A DNA stretch of 5,523 bases from Verrucomicrobiia bacterium (GTDB lineage Bacteria > Verrucomicrobiota > Verrucomicrobiia > Limisphaerales > Palsa-1400): assembly GCA_025934545.1 (NCBI GenBank), contig JAICXV010000200.1, forward strand, positions 1 through 5,523. Direction: 5' to 3'. Shown in pieces: positions 4,832 to 5,523 of this stretch. Positions within the stretch are counted from its first letter, which is position 1. Each line of letters begins with the position of its first letter. Position numbers and translations under genes: made by a program. A model generated the notes under the pieces. It did not search any database and was not told where the DNA came from. It was given only the letters and a program-made list of their open reading frames with translations.

Positions 4832-5523
4832 ATGACGGCCATTTGCCAAACCAGTCGGTCGGTTAAGCTGGTCAATCCGCTGGAAGACGCGAATTGGGAT
4901 GAGCGGTTGTTATCGCAGCCGGGCTATTCGTTTTTCCATAGTTCGGCTTGGGCGCGTGTGATGTGGCAGACCTACGGTTACGAGCCCGTTTATTTGAGCG
5001 TTTTCGACGGCAACCGATTGGCGGCTTTGTTGCCGGTGATGGAAGCGTCGAGTTGGCTTAAGGGGCGTCGCGGTATTTCACTGCCATTCACGGACGTTTG
5101 CGAGTTGTTCGACGAAGATGGCCTGGTACAAAGCGCATTGTTGCCGGAAGCGATCAAATTGGGCGAGCAACGCGGCTGGAAATATTTGGAAGTGCGTGGC
5201 AATCGCGAGCAGTTCGCGGGCGCGCCGGCCTGGGGGCAATACGTCACGCATGAAATGAATTTGTGCAGGGACGCCGATCAACAGTTTGAAAACTGTGATC
5301 CGGCGGTGCGCCGCGCCATTCGCAAAGGCGAACGCGAAGGTGTGAAAGTGGAAATTGTGCGGACAGCGGCGGCGATGGCTGAGTTCTACCGTTTGCATTG
5401 CTACACGCGGCGCAAGCATGGCTTGCCGCCGCAGTCGTTCACATTTTTCCAAAACATTTATCAATACATCATCGCGCGTTCGCTTGGATTTATTTGCCTG
5501 GCGCGATGGCAGGGGCAGGTGAT
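4832..5523 (+). CDS. FemAB/GNAT-like acyl- or aminoacyl-transferase, 3' end outside the window
   Basis: An open frame of 230 codons runs off the right edge. The start is firm: an in-frame TAA (4829-4831) directly precedes ATG 4832, and GGGA (4823-4826) is a possible weak ribosome site at the edge of the palindromic repeat. The protein has features of the FemAB-like / Acetyltransf_6 group common in polysaccharide and PEP-CTERM/exosortase-linked clusters: FFHSSAWARVMWQTYGYEPV (34-53), SLPFTDVCELF (83-93) and PAVRRAIRKGEREGVKVE (157-174), then FYRLHCYTRRKHGLPPQS (185-202). Relatives are usually about 330-380 residues, so roughly the last third is missing. Members transfer acyl or aminoacyl groups; the substrate here cannot be inferred. 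No signal peptide is visible, so it is probably cytoplasmic. Confidence 0.8.
   Translation, partial: MTAICQTSRSVKLVNPLEDANWDERLLSQPGYSFFHSSAWARVMWQTYGYEPVYLSVFDGNRLAALLPVMEASSWLKGRRGISLPFTDVCELFDEDGLVQSALLPEAIKLGEQRGWKYLEVRGNREQFAGAPAWGQYVTHEMNLCRDADQQFENCDPAVRRAIRKGEREGVKVEIVRTAAAMAEFYRLHCYTRRKHGLPPQSFTFFQNIYQYIIARSLGFICLARWQGQV

Overview
The window is the leading end of a surface- or exo-polysaccharide biosynthesis cluster. All genes lie on the + strand, and the last one is cut by the window edge. Moderate GC content, long structured untranslated leaders and an intergenic palindrome of the kind I associate with Verrucomicrobia (Pedosphaera-like soil or water lineages) suggest that phylum. 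This is an inference: the window holds no taxonomic marker gene.

Layout. Bases 1-219 are an untranslated leader with a possible promoter, two hairpins and a small ops-like stem-loop. Bases 220-816 encode a specialised NusG paralog that resembles RfaH in its NGN domain. Bases 817-1077 are a second, strongly structured non-coding leader. It contains an exact GTAGCGT ops core at the tip of a hairpin, a possible H-type pseudoknot and a possible ribosome-site-sequestering hairpin. Bases 1078-1848 encode a short-form phosphoglycosyl transferase that would start glycan assembly on a lipid carrier. Next come three sugar-nucleotide genes: a Gfo/Idh/MocA oxidoreductase (1923-3086), a left-handed beta-helix acyltransferase (3090-3569) and a DegT/DnrJ/EryC1 aminotransferase (3630-4742). 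A palindromic repeat (4747-4823) separates them from a truncated FemAB/GNAT-like gene (4832 to the end).

How the genes may work together. The NusG paralog would bind RNA polymerase at a site in its own leader and/or the second leader, and keep it processive through the long cluster. The phosphoglycosyl transferase loads the first sugar phosphate onto undecaprenyl phosphate. The oxidoreductase, aminotransferase and acyltransferase resemble the WbpB-WbpE-WbpD type of pathway: C3 oxidation, transamination and N-acylation, giving a 3-acetamido (or other 3-acylamido) sugar nucleotide. The FemAB-like protein may transfer an acyl or aminoacyl group to the glycan or cell envelope. Polymerase, flippase and further glycosyltransferases are not in the window and would be expected downstream.

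The most notable observation is that both leaders flanking the NusG paralog carry the same 16-base element (14 of 16 identical): A6, then G-x-G-x-TGCCCG running into a hairpin. Each leader also has an ops-like candidate in a stem-loop. Together they could be an RNA/DNA target for processive antitermination that has not been described in this lineage.
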